64,000 nucleotides of DNA from Paenibacillus xylanexedens (lineage in GTDB: Bacteria > Bacillota > Bacilli > Paenibacillales > Paenibacillaceae), in the NCBI RefSeq assembly GCF_007676705.1, contig NZ_VEBF01000001.1, positions 1,116,001-1,180,000 of the forward strand. Direction: 5' to 3'. The notes under the pieces were generated by a model that was not told the origin of the DNA, made no database searches, and saw nothing but the letters and a program-made list of their open reading frames with translations. Positions 18,862 to 27,518 of this stretch are shown in pieces. The position numbers and the translations under genes are program-made. Each line of letters starts with the position of its first letter. Positions within the stretch are counted from its first letter, which is position 1.

Positions 18862-18901
18862 TTCACTTTTCTGCATTTTTATACATGATTCGACTTTTTT
18901 A

Positions 18902-18931
18902 TTGATCTTTTTACATTCCTACCTTTATAAT
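18902..18931 (+). promoter_or_regulatory. Candidate sigma-A promoter of the STAS-like/KAS III pair
   Basis: TTGATC at 18902-18907 and a perfect TATAAT at 18926-18931, 18-nt spacer, lie 116 bases before the STAS-like gene. A small GGCCC-AAT-GGGCT hairpin lies in the leader between promoter and gene. Confidence 0.5.
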
Positions 18932-19047
18932 ATGGTTAAATTATCCTTCGAGCCAGCTCGCATCTTAGAAGCTTTCAGCAGAGGCCCAATGGGCTGTGTA
19001 TCCACTAGCAGGATAGCCTTAACTCATTTAAAGGAGAGAGATCAAGC

Positions 19048-19398
19048 ATGGGAAATTTCATTCTGAAGACTGACGTTCCGAACAAGGTGTTAAACATTGA
19101 ACTGGAGGGTTCTTTCTCTCAAGAAGACGGTTTGCGTTCCATCTCGGCCTATCAGGATACGATCGCTCCTATTAATACCAAGGAGTATCACCTGAACATC
19201 GATTGCAAAAAGTTGAATGTTACTGCTCCGGAGATTGTGCCTCTTCTGGAAGGATGCCTTCAGATGTTCAAAAAAGACGAATACAAAAAAGTCGTGTTGA
19301 CCCTCGAGAACAACGCGATTCTAAAAATGCAGTTGTCCCGGCTCGGCCGGTCAGTCGGTCTGGACAATCTCGAAATCATCTCTACCGTTACCACTTAA
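19048..19398 (+). CDS. STAS-like small protein (116 aa)
   Basis: A hypothetical soluble protein whose alternating beta-alpha pattern (LNIELEGSFSQEDGLRSISAYQ, YHLNIDCKKLNV, KKVVLTLENNAILKMQLSRLGRSVGL) resembles the SpoIIAA/STAS fold. I cannot identify the phosphorylatable serine of true anti-anti-sigma factors. AAAGGAGAG lies before the ATG. It is followed after 54 bases by the KAS III-like gene on the same strand, probably the same transcript, so it may be a partner or regulator of that enzyme (inference). Confidence 0.68.
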   Translation: MGNFILKTDVPNKVLNIELEGSFSQEDGLRSISAYQDTIAPINTKEYHLNIDCKKLNVTAPEIVPLLEGCLQMFKKDEYKKVVLTLENNAILKMQLSRLGRSVGLDNLEIISTVTT

Positions 19399-19452
19399 TA
19401 AACCAGGCGGACAAGCTGTGAATTTACCCTTCCGCTCAAGAGGAGAATGAAG

Positions 19453-20445
19453 ATGGCCGGAATTCGTATTGTAGATATCGATATCTATCATCCAGCAACC
19501 AAGGTGCACAATGACTTTTATATTGAACATTTTGACGCAAGAGGTGTAGATATTCGCGGATTGTTAAAGGCACTTGGTCGTGATACACGTTATAAAATTG
19601 ACAACGATGACGAAAACTCACTAAGCATGGCCTTTGAGGCAGCCAGTAACCTACTGGAAAAAACCGGACTCACCGGTGCAGATATTGATCTGATTGCTTA
19701 TGCAAGCCAAACGCCAGAATACATCTTTCCTACGAATTCCTTGATGATCCATCGCCTGATTAACGGCGCTTCTCACACGATCTGCATTGACAGCAACGCC
19801 AACTGCGCAGGCATGACAGCAGCTTTCGAACAGGTTAGCCGGCAGATGCTGGGCAATCCTCGCATTCGTCGTGCATTAATCATCGGCTCAGATTACGTGG
19901 CTCCTCACGCCAGTCCGGATGATCCCGTCTACTTCGCTAACTTCGGTGATGCAGCAGCGGCGGTTATTGTGGAGCGGGATGAACAGGCTGTCGGTTTCAT
20001 TGATTCAATCTATCAGACGGATACGTGTGTGTATGGTAATTCGCTCTTTCCTGCAGAAGGCCTGGCGAAACTGGGCAAAACGGGTGTGGATGCAGGTGCC
20101 TTTCATGTGAAATTCGTACCATTCGATGATTCCATCTGCGTGGATGCCGCTTCGGAGTCCATTCGTACCCTGTTAACACGCAACGAGATTGCACCAGACG
20201 AGATCAAAGCCGCCTGCTTCTCTCAACTATCCATTAGTAATATTCGGGCTGTATCCGAGAATGTCGGCCTTGCTGATGATATTGCCGTCTACATTGGCGA
20301 TGAATTCGGATATACCTCAACCAGCAGTCCATTCATTGCATTGCATCGGGCGGTTACAAGCGGTCAGATTCAGCGCGGTGACAAAGTGTTGTTCTGGACC
20401 GTTGGAGCCGGGTGGCAAAATGTTGCCATGGTGGTAGAATACTAG
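19453..20445 (+). CDS. 3-oxoacyl-ACP synthase III-like protein with altered catalytic triad
   Basis: A 330-residue thiolase-fold protein of the FabH family. The nucleophile is present (SNANCAGM, Cys near residue 118). The usual HQAN motif is replaced by SQLS, and the YGNTS motif by FGYTS, so the His and Asn of the Cys-His-Asn triad appear to be lost. That argues against normal fatty-acid initiation and for an acyl transfer or ester-forming role as in other FabH-like acyltransferases (inference). The ATG at 19453 has GAGGAGA six bases upstream; the ATG at 19447 abuts it. Confidence 0.83.
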   Translation: MAGIRIVDIDIYHPATKVHNDFYIEHFDARGVDIRGLLKALGRDTRYKIDNDDENSLSMAFEAASNLLEKTGLTGADIDLIAYASQTPEYIFPTNSLMIHRLINGASHTICIDSNANCAGMTAAFEQVSRQMLGNPRIRRALIIGSDYVAPHASPDDPVYFANFGDAAAAVIVERDEQAVGFIDSIYQTDTCVYGNSLFPAEGLAKLGKTGVDAGAFHVKFVPFDDSICVDAASESIRTLLTRNEIAPDEIKAACFSQLSISNIRAVSENVGLADDIAVYIGDEFGYTSTSSPFIALHRAVTSGQIQRGDKVLFWTVGAGWQNVAMVVEY

Positions 20446-20493
20446 GCTAGCCTTTTCCGCCAACATTTCTTTGTTCAGCAGAATAATAACCAG

Positions 20494-20529
20494 GACGATC
20501 CCTTTTATTTTAATTTAAAAAGGATCGTC
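20494..20529 (+). terminator. Terminator of the KAS III-like gene
   Basis: GACGATCC at 20494-20501 pairs with GGATCGTC at 20522-20529 and further A/T pairing extends the stem. It is followed by a T-rich run on the plus strand. Confidence 0.85.
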
Positions 20530-20608
20530 TTTTTATTTGAACGGAATCCTCACTTCACCACGTACACTGCTTCTAGCTTTATTAACTCATAGCAGTTAAC
20601 TCAAAGCA

Positions 20609-20645
20609 AAAAGCAGCCCTACCGGACTGCCAGACTTCTGCTTTT
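20609..20645 (-). terminator. Probable terminator of cotJABC
   Basis: AAGCAG at 20611-20616 pairs with CTGCTT at 20638-20643, with internal pairing. T-run on the minus strand. It lies just beyond the cotJC stop codon. Confidence 0.55.
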
Positions 20646-20656
20646 ATACCAAACGT

Positions 20657-21226
20657 TTAAAAAATTTTCTTCGTCTCGCGATCGTCTTTCAGGATCTCTA
20701 CCGCCTCCCGGAAACGCAAGGAATGCACGATCTCCCGTTCCCTCAGAAATTTCAGACTGTCCTGCAGATCCACGTCATCCGTCATGTCGATCAACCATTG
20801 GTATGTAGCCCGGGCCTTCTCTTCCGCTGCAATGTCCTCGTACAGATCCGCAATCGGATCACCCTTGGCTTGAATATACGTAGCGGTAAACGGTACGCCT
20901 GCTGCATTGCTGTAAAAAAGGGCCTTATCATGATTAACGTAGTGAGCAGCCAGCCCGGCTTGCTCCAGCTGTTCCACTGTAGCATCTTTGGTGAGCTTAT
21001 AGATCATGGTTGCAATCATCTCTAAATGAGCAAATTCTTCTGTGCCGATATCATTCAACAGACCAATAATTTTGTCTGGAATAGTATAACGTTGATTCAG
21101 ATAGCGTAAGGCTGCCGCCAATTCGCCATCTGCTCCACCATACTGTTCCATCAGTAATTTGGCCATGTAAGGGTCACATTTGCTCACGCGAACGGGATAT
21201 TGCAGTTTTTTCTCGTAGACCCACAT
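20657..21226 (-). CDS. cotJC: Spore coat protein CotJC (manganese catalase family)
   Basis: A 189-residue di-manganese catalase homologue. Metal-ligand region motifs are DGELAAALRYLNQRY, IGTEEFAHLEMIA and EDIAAEEKARATYQWL, with a later histidine (REREIVHSLRFREA). It is the last gene of cotJABC. CotJ proteins sit in the inner coat of Bacillus spores and depend on CotE (known); catalase activity would protect the forespore or coat. The gene follows cotJB by 22 bases with AGGAGG upstream. Sigma-E control is expected from B. subtilis; I could not place its promoter. Confidence 0.95.
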   Translation of the reverse strand: MWVYEKKLQYPVRVSKCDPYMAKLLMEQYGGADGELAAALRYLNQRYTIPDKIIGLLNDIGTEEFAHLEMIATMIYKLTKDATVEQLEQAGLAAHYVNHDKALFYSNAAGVPFTATYIQAKGDPIADLYEDIAAEEKARATYQWLIDMTDDVDLQDSLKFLREREIVHSLRFREAVEILKDDRETKKIF

Positions 21227-21248
21227 TCCACGACTCCTCCTTTAACTT

Positions 21249-21524
21249 TTATACCTGCCAAGGCCATGGTGTCTGGGACCACTCCCACGGATATTTCGAG
21301 AAGGCGTGACCAAAATTCATCAGCGGTCCATACAGCTGTTGAAACTCATGAGCTACCCGCATTCGCTCCTGGCTGAACTTGTTGTACTGCTCAATGCTTT
21401 GGAAGTCACCTGGATGGGTATCCAGATACAGATTCAGTTCCACTAACACGAAGTCCAGCGCCTGAAGTTCTTCCAGCAACTCGTAGTATTTTGCATCACA
21501 GGCTTTCGGTGCTTCAGGTTCCAT
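21249..21524 (-). CDS. cotJB: Spore coat protein CotJB
   Basis: A 91-residue coat protein, second gene of the operon. Family pattern: KYYELLEELQALDFVLVELNLYLDTHPGD, then a Trp/Pro-rich C-terminus (YPWEWSQTPWPWQV). It overlaps the end of cotJA by 11 bases, which implies coupled translation. The function is structural and thought to be linked to CotJC assembly; no catalytic residues are evident. Confidence 0.94.
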   Translation of the reverse strand: MEPEAPKACDAKYYELLEELQALDFVLVELNLYLDTHPGDFQSIEQYNKFSQERMRVAHEFQQLYGPLMNFGHAFSKYPWEWSQTPWPWQV

Positions 21525-21753
21525 CTGCCTCCACCTTCCTCTCCTTTGATTTCTTGGATGTGTAAGGGCTATATAATGCAGGCCATAATGTTCCCAGTCT
21601 TAACGCTTCTGCCGGACTGTATTGCGGCCAACCCATGGGCTGGAAAGGTATAAACAACTGCGGTGGAACAAGATACGTACGGATTTCCATCGGTTTACAA
21701 GGATCAAACGGCCCCACAAAAGGAGCATAGGCTCGAAGCTGTGGATCCTTCAC
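21514..21753 (-). CDS. cotJA: Spore coat associated protein CotJA
   Basis: A 79-residue proline-rich coat protein (FVGPFDPCKPMEIRTYLVPPQLFIPFQPMGWPQYSPAEALRLGTLW). The start is a GTG at 21753, eight bases after a perfect AAGGAGG. The longer frame that begins with TTG at 21771 would encode the ribosome binding site itself. It is the first gene of cotJABC. The C-terminal tail is lysine-rich and less typical. Confidence 0.93.
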   Translation of the reverse strand: MKDPQLRAYAPFVGPFDPCKPMEIRTYLVPPQLFIPFQPMGWPQYSPAEALRLGTLWPALYSPYTSKKSKERKVEADGT

Positions 21754-21912
21754 TCGAAACGCCTCCTTCAACGATGTTTACATGCATCCCCCATACAATT
21801 CAAACCATTGCTTCCCGTCTCTATATGCATATGTTTCAGTTCTACAGGTTAATCCCCATTTATCAAAACTTCGTAAGGAATTTCTCATGCCTACTTCACT
21901 CTCAATCAAAAA

Positions 21913-21952
21913 AGACCTTTGGAAGCACCTCTTACGGCACTTCCAAAGGTCT
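21913..21952 (-). terminator. Terminator of the CNNM/CBS gene
   Basis: AGACCTTTGGAAG at 21913-21925 pairs perfectly with CTTCCAAAGGTCT at 21940-21952, followed on the minus strand by TTTTTT. Confidence 0.9.
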
Positions 21953-22019
21953 GTATTTCGTAAAATGAGTAACATGTTCACACTTGCTCGTCCCACTCAT
22001 CATCACACTACAACAAAAT

Positions 22020-23372
22020 CTATTCTGCTGGTTTATCTTCCGAATTCATGTCTTGAGGAACAGATTGCTTGTACACTCGAACCCGGGTAATTCGCAAACG
22101 AGTGGACTCCTCCACTTCAAAGACGTATCCATTCAGCTCCCGAGTTTTGCCCTTGGCTGGACTACCTCCAAGCTCTTTAAACAGCCATCCGCCAATGGTA
22201 TCCACTTCTTCATCCTCAATGATCGCCCCAGTCCACTTATGAACCTCTTCAATAAGAGAACGACCGTCAATCGAAAACGAATCACCACTGCGTTCCATAT
22301 GCGGACGCTCATCCTCAAATTCGTCATACAAATCTCCAACGATCTCTTCCAGAATCTCTTCGGCAGTCAGCAGTCCCGCCGTGCCACCGTATTCATCAAC
22401 CACCAGTGTCATCTGAGAATGTTTCTTCTGCATCAGACGCAGCACATGACTGATTTCCATCGATTCAGGCACGTTCAAGATTGGACGAACAAGTGAAGCC
22501 AGATCATGTTGTTGCTCCGGTTTAGCCAGCAACAGATCGGTGATGTGTATAAATCCGATAATCTCATCCTTGTCTTCTCCTGCCACAGGATACCGGGAAT
22601 GTTTGGTTGCATTAATAATCTCCAGGTTCTCTTCCAAAGACATATGGGTATACAGACAATCCATGTCTGTACGTGGCAACATCACTTCACGTGCCAGCAT
22701 ATCGGAGAAATCAAAGATGTTATCCATCAGTTTGATCTCATCTTTATCAATTACACCACTCTTCGCACTCTGCTTCATCAGAATACGAAGTTCATCTTCC
22801 GAGTGAGCTTCCCCTTCACTGGCAGGTTCGATACCTGCCAGACGTAGCAAAGCATTCGCCGAAACATTCAGTACCCAGATGAACGGGAAGAAGATTTTGT
22901 AGAACAACAGCAAGGGTGCAGATAAGAACAAAGCCACTCCGTCTGTTTTTTGAATTGCCAACGATTTAGGCGCAAGCTCACCCAGCACAATATGCAGAAA
23001 CGTAATGATACAGAAACCGATAATGACGGACACGGTCGATATAAGCCCTGTATCTCCTACACCGAGCTTAAACATGAGAGGCTCAACGAGCAATTCAGAG
23101 ATGGCTGGTTCTCCCAGCCACCCGAGTCCAAGTGATGTCAATGTAATCCCGAACTGAGTTGCCGATAGATAGGAATCCAGTTTACTATTCACCTTCAGTG
23201 CATAACCAGCCAAACGGTTTCCTTCACTCTGCAATTGAGTTAAGCGCGTTTGCCTTACTTTCACAAGGGAAAATTCCGCTGCAACAAATACGCCATTCAA
23301 AAATACGAGCAAAAAGACACAGACCAGATTAAATACCAGCTGTCCAAGATGAAATTCGGTATGAATATCCAA
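22020..23372 (-). CDS. Hemolysin-related CNNM/CBS/CorC-HlyC membrane protein
   Basis: A 450-residue protein of the YhdP/YugS/TlyC group. Three to four helices form the DUF21/CNNM domain (about residues 1-200, including FVAAEFSLVKVRQTRL). Two CBS domains follow (about 215-335, LPRTDMDCLYTHMS) and a C-terminal CorC_HlyC domain (about 350-435, DSFSIDGRSLIEEVHKWTG). Family members act in magnesium or other divalent-cation efflux; hemolysis is a historical name. The start is TTG at 23372, seven bases after GGGGAG. It is a single gene with a strong terminator. Confidence 0.92.
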   Translation of the reverse strand: MDIHTEFHLGQLVFNLVCVFLLVFLNGVFVAAEFSLVKVRQTRLTQLQSEGNRLAGYALKVNSKLDSYLSATQFGITLTSLGLGWLGEPAISELLVEPLMFKLGVGDTGLISTVSVIIGFCIITFLHIVLGELAPKSLAIQKTDGVALFLSAPLLLFYKIFFPFIWVLNVSANALLRLAGIEPASEGEAHSEDELRILMKQSAKSGVIDKDEIKLMDNIFDFSDMLAREVMLPRTDMDCLYTHMSLEENLEIINATKHSRYPVAGEDKDEIIGFIHITDLLLAKPEQQHDLASLVRPILNVPESMEISHVLRLMQKKHSQMTLVVDEYGGTAGLLTAEEILEEIVGDLYDEFEDERPHMERSGDSFSIDGRSLIEEVHKWTGAIIEDEEVDTIGGWLFKELGGSPAKGKTRELNGYVFEVEESTRLRITRVRVYKQSVPQDMNSEDKPAE

Positions 23373-23418
23373 GTTGAAACTCCCCTTTTCTATCTATTTC
23401 AGGAATACACCTGGAATA

Positions 23419-24555
23419 TCAACGTGTGATTGCCTTTCTCGATTTGAAATCCACACCTTTGTAGTACATATCTGCCACCAGCAGGTTTGGCCCGCAACAG
23501 GAAGCGATATCGCAATGGCAGTTAACCGTCTGATTCAACGGATGTTCTGCTGACCACTCATGGAACACATCATCCAGCTTACGATCTCGAATATTGCCAA
23601 ATGCCGGGATGTCCGCAAAATCCGTCACATATACATTACCCGTAAACATGTTGACGTTAACACGGTTGCGTCCGTCCGGATCATTGCGTACCGTCACATT
23701 GGGCTCACTGTATAGTCGATTAATCAGTTCCCGATCCTGCTCTGCTGCACTACACGCGAAGAATGGCAGGGTACCGAAGAGCATCCACATATCCTTGTCA
23801 CGCACATCAAGCAAACGATGAATCGCTGCTCTCATATGGTCCAGTGATAACACAGGCAATGACGAAGCAAAGTTAGAGTTATACATCGGATGCACTTCAT
23901 GACGGACACAGCCCATCTCACGAATCAATTGGTGAATACCATCCAGTTTGTCGTGCGTACGGAAGTTAATCATGGACTCCGCAGAGATAAACATGCCTGC
24001 TTCACTCAATTTGCGCGAATTTTCAATCATTTTCTCATACATCTTCACCGCTACTTCACGTTTCACAGGTCTTCCACTGTTCGCAAATCCAACCTGATGG
24101 AAATCATCTGCATTCAGATAGTTGAATGAGATATGCATAACGTCCAGATACGGTAAAAGTTGCTCGTACCGGCTAATATCCAGTGTTAAATTCGAATTAA
24201 TCTGGGAACGGATGCCACGTTCCTTGGCATATTTAAGCAGTGGGATAATCATCTCATCCACTGTTTTCTGGCTAAAGCTTGGCTCGCCACCCGTTAGACT
24301 AATTGTCTGCAGATGCTCGACTTCATCCAATCGTTTCAGCATCAGCGGTAGCGGAAGAGCTGGCGCTTCACGCATCGTAAGCATATCTCCCACAGCGCAG
24401 TGCTCACACCTCATGTTGCACAGATGTGTCACCGTCATTTCTACACTGGTCAGCACATGGCGTCCATATGTACGCAGAGAGCCGATCGGATCCCACGGAT
24501 CATTCGCCGGCGATAAAGGCATCGGTTGTACCGATCCTGAGTTTAGCATGGTCAT
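23419..24555 (-). CDS. yfkAB: Radical SAM / CxCxxxxC protein YfkAB
   Basis: A 378-residue radical SAM protein. The iron-sulfur motif is CNMRCEHC (CX3CX2C, residues about 46-53), followed by the glycine-rich SLTGGEPSF. The C-terminus carries the second cysteine set CHCDIASCC that defines this family. In B. subtilis it is encoded as yfkAB; the substrate is unknown. The double cysteine motif suggests auxiliary cluster binding. The ATG at 24555 has AAGGTG seven bases upstream. It is flanked by unrelated genes, so context does not help. Confidence 0.9.
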   Translation of the reverse strand: MTMLNSGSVQPMPLSPANDPWDPIGSLRTYGRHVLTSVEMTVTHLCNMRCEHCAVGDMLTMREAPALPLPLMLKRLDEVEHLQTISLTGGEPSFSQKTVDEMIIPLLKYAKERGIRSQINSNLTLDISRYEQLLPYLDVMHISFNYLNADDFHQVGFANSGRPVKREVAVKMYEKMIENSRKLSEAGMFISAESMINFRTHDKLDGIHQLIREMGCVRHEVHPMYNSNFASSLPVLSLDHMRAAIHRLLDVRDKDMWMLFGTLPFFACSAAEQDRELINRLYSEPNVTVRNDPDGRNRVNVNMFTGNVYVTDFADIPAFGNIRDRKLDDVFHEWSAEHPLNQTVNCHCDIASCCGPNLLVADMYYKGVDFKSRKAITR

Positions 24556-24776
24556 TGTTCCTCACCTTATTCCTTTTATTAACCTAAAAAGTTTTATTTA
24601 CATCATACCTTGTGTTTCTTTTTTTGGAGCTATCTTTTATCATAGCACAATTTTGAGTGCTCCGGCATACGTAGACCCTGTCCATTACATGACAAAAAAC
24701 GCTCAAACAACTCCGGGTCGAATCACGAAACGGCCCCGATATTGCGACATGAGCGCTAATCATCTTCCAAGCTTGT

Positions 24777-25898
24777 TCAACTTTCCAACCGTTCACTTTG
24801 GCCGGATGAAGGTGCATCCTCCACACCTTCCACACCTGTGATCATGACAGACAGTGCTGTCGATAGGTTAATTTCGTAAGGTGAAGATAACGTCTGACCA
24901 TCCGCATCCTTGAGGACTCGGATAAGGGGACGCTGAGGAACTCGGGGATGGATTGCTGCGACCACCCCAACTTCTCCTGTACTAAGCGTGACGGAAAGAC
25001 CCACGGGGTAGATCGCCACACAATCCCTGAATCTCTCCAGCATCCGCTGTTCGTAAAGCGTGCCTGAACCTGTATATAACACCTCTACTGCCTGATGCGG
25101 CAGCAAGGCTTGCTTGTACACCCGATTCGTTGTCATGGCATCATATGAATCAGCAAGCGCAATCCATTTGGCATATTCATGAATCTCTTTGTCCTTCAGG
25201 CCAAATGGATATCCACTGCCATCAATTCGTTCATGATGCTGCAATGCACAATGTGCAGATAGAAGCGGTATACCTGGTTCGTCTTTGAGAATACGATGTC
25301 CATATGTAGTGTGCTGCTGAATGATTTTAAATTCCTCGTCACTCAATCTGGAGGGCTTATGAAGTATTTCCGTTGCAATCTGTGTTTTGCCAATGTCATG
25401 CAACAAGGCACCCAGACCAATCTCCATTAATTGCCGGCGTGTGTAACCCGCAGCGACACCAAGAACCAGTGTGTACACACATACATTCAGAGAATGATTA
25501 TACAGGTCAAAATCACTGGAGTTCATGTCCATCAGCATAATCATGGCTTCCTTTTGACTGCCGATGTCTTCCAGAATGGTATTCATCACACCACTAAGCG
25601 CTTTACCGAAATGAGGAATCCGGTTCTTCGTTTTCAGTCCAGACATACTCTGAAATTGCTGCTTGATCTCAACCAGCGCTTTTCTCCTGGTCTCTTCCTG
25701 CAACATATCTGGAACAATGATATCTTCGGTCGCGGCATCTCTGATATAAACATAACCAACCCCGAGATCTTTGAGACGTCCAATCAGTCGGCTTGTTAGC
25801 TCTACATCCTCACTAAGTAATACCAGGCCCTCTTCACTATAAATACGTTTCCCCAGCTTCATGCCAGGCTGCAATAAGTTTATATGTACTAAACGCAC
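24777..25898 (-). CDS. HD-GYP domain protein (c-di-GMP phosphodiesterase-like) 1
   Basis: A 373-residue soluble protein. An N-terminal region of about 125 residues (VHINLLQPGMKLGKRIYSEEG) precedes the HD-GYP core: ALLHDIGKTQIATEILHKP near residue 163, then LQHHERIDGSGYPFGL, so both the HD and GYP motifs are intact. Such enzymes hydrolyse cyclic di-GMP. It has the same architecture as the protein at 28389-29438, so they are paralogues. The start is GTG at 25898 behind GAGAGG. Confidence 0.9.
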   Translation of the reverse strand: MRLVHINLLQPGMKLGKRIYSEEGLVLLSEDVELTSRLIGRLKDLGVGYVYIRDAATEDIIVPDMLQEETRRKALVEIKQQFQSMSGLKTKNRIPHFGKALSGVMNTILEDIGSQKEAMIMLMDMNSSDFDLYNHSLNVCVYTLVLGVAAGYTRRQLMEIGLGALLHDIGKTQIATEILHKPSRLSDEEFKIIQQHTTYGHRILKDEPGIPLLSAHCALQHHERIDGSGYPFGLKDKEIHEYAKWIALADSYDAMTTNRVYKQALLPHQAVEVLYTGSGTLYEQRMLERFRDCVAIYPVGLSVTLSTGEVGVVAAIHPRVPQRPLIRVLKDADGQTLSSPYEINLSTALSVMITGVEGVEDAPSSGQSERLES

Positions 25899-25965
25899 AG
25901 CCTATCCTCTCCCGCTCCGTAGATGTAATTACCACTAGCCGCCGCTTCAGCAGAAGGCAAGTCCT

Positions 25966-27399
25966 TTATTTAGTTTCACGCCAACGGGCTCGCAGGCTGT
26001 CGTCCAGCGCCCCTGGTCGTTTTAATTCCAGTTCCAGCAAATCGCGTATGAATTCCGGAAGATGATAGCGTGTGTTGGTTCCATGAGCCAAAGAAGGATA
26101 CCCTACGTTAAATGTAAACATGTCCAGCGTTCCAACGACATACTCACCCTGATCGTCCATCGGCTCCCCATTGATGGAGATAGATTGGATTTTCTCATAA
26201 GCTGGTGCAGTTGGATTGTATTGAACTTCCATTCCATCCATACATAACGTACCGAGAATTTGACCACGAAAACCAAATCCTACAATGGATTTACTTGAGA
26301 ACTCATCCAACAAGGACTGCTCAAGTGCTTCACGAATATGACTTCCACTCAAGCATATTGTACAAGCATTTATAGGAGATGGACATAGGGAATGCAACAT
26401 TCCTTTCGTAATTTTGCCTTGTGGAAGGTCTCCAAGAAGCTGACCCGCATTCACCAGTGACAGCTGAGCTCCTGTGAATTGACGGACAGCTTGTGCAAGC
26501 AATGATGCAAGAGGAGATTCCCGGTCATACTGGATGGGCAACAATCGGTCGGTGATCACTGCTGTCTGATCCAGTGCCCTTTCGGCTTCCGTACGATTCG
26601 TGGCGATTGCCAGCGTGACCTGATCATCCAGTAATATACTCTTGGCAGCAATACATCCGCTACTTACCAGTTGGAGAGGTTCTCCCAAACTGGTTCGTTC
26701 CAAAACCACTTTCCCAAGCCACTGACCAAATTTGCCGGCTGCGCCCAGCACGGTCTGCCCAATGACTAATGGTTCTTCCAAAACATGATGGGTATGCCCA
26801 CCGAGAATAACATCAATTCCAGCAATCTGCTCCGCCAGTCTCCGATCTGTAGAGAGTCCCAGATGCGAGAGAATAACCACCACATCCACTTCGGCGCGTA
26901 ATGCTTCAACCTGAACTCTTAGCGTCTCCAACGGGTCCAGAACATCCCAACCCAGCAGTTCGTAGAACGTGGTGAATGGCGCAGTAGCCCCCAGCAGCCC
27001 AATGCGAAATGGACCTTTCTCCACGATGAGGGAAGGTTTCATCCACACTGGCGGAAGACCGGTCGCTTGTTCAACGACATTGCCACATACCACAGGACAC
27101 AGAAGTCCAGCGTAGGACTGGGCAAGCTGATCAGGCGTAAAGGTCAGTCCTTCGTTGTTCCCGATGGTTATAGCATCGTAGCCAGTCAGGTTAATTACAT
27201 CGACATTGGCCATGCCTAAAGTTCCTTCTGTCTCCACAGCCATCCGGTCCATATGATCACCGATATCCAGTACAAGGATGTCTCCACCTTGTTCACGTTC
27301 CTCATTGATCATAGCGGCGATGGTGCTCATGGAGCCGAAGTGACTATGGATGTCGTTGGTGTGCAGAATCGTCAATGTTTGCTTCTCCCTGGTGCTCAT
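25966..27399 (-). CDS. 5'-nucleotidase/metallophosphoesterase family protein (YunD-like)
   Basis: A 477-residue protein with an N-terminal calcineurin-like phosphoesterase domain (ILHTNDIHSHFG, VLDIGDHMDRMA, GNNEGL, ILSHLG, GGHTHH) and a C-terminal 5'-nucleotidase domain (VNAGQLLGDLPQGKI). There is no signal peptide or wall anchor, so it should be cytoplasmic, like B. subtilis YunD. Possible substrates are nucleoside mono- or diphosphates. The ATG at 27399 has GGAGG seven bases upstream. It is divergent from the MoaD-MoaE gene. Confidence 0.9.
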   Translation of the reverse strand: MSTREKQTLTILHTNDIHSHFGSMSTIAAMINEEREQGGDILVLDIGDHMDRMAVETEGTLGMANVDVINLTGYDAITIGNNEGLTFTPDQLAQSYAGLLCPVVCGNVVEQATGLPPVWMKPSLIVEKGPFRIGLLGATAPFTTFYELLGWDVLDPLETLRVQVEALRAEVDVVVILSHLGLSTDRRLAEQIAGIDVILGGHTHHVLEEPLVIGQTVLGAAGKFGQWLGKVVLERTSLGEPLQLVSSGCIAAKSILLDDQVTLAIATNRTEAERALDQTAVITDRLLPIQYDRESPLASLLAQAVRQFTGAQLSLVNAGQLLGDLPQGKITKGMLHSLCPSPINACTICLSGSHIREALEQSLLDEFSSKSIVGFGFRGQILGTLCMDGMEVQYNPTAPAYEKIQSISINGEPMDDQGEYVVGTLDMFTFNVGYPSLAHGTNTRYHLPEFIRDLLELELKRPGALDDSLRARWRETK

Positions 27400-27518
27400 C
27401 ACACCGCCTCCCCCGCTCTTCAATAAACGTTCATTCTTCTAATGGATAAGCATAACATTTTCCACGTCGTTATGATATATTTAAAGGGTTTAGAGATCAA
27501 AAAGAGGTGAGTCATATC

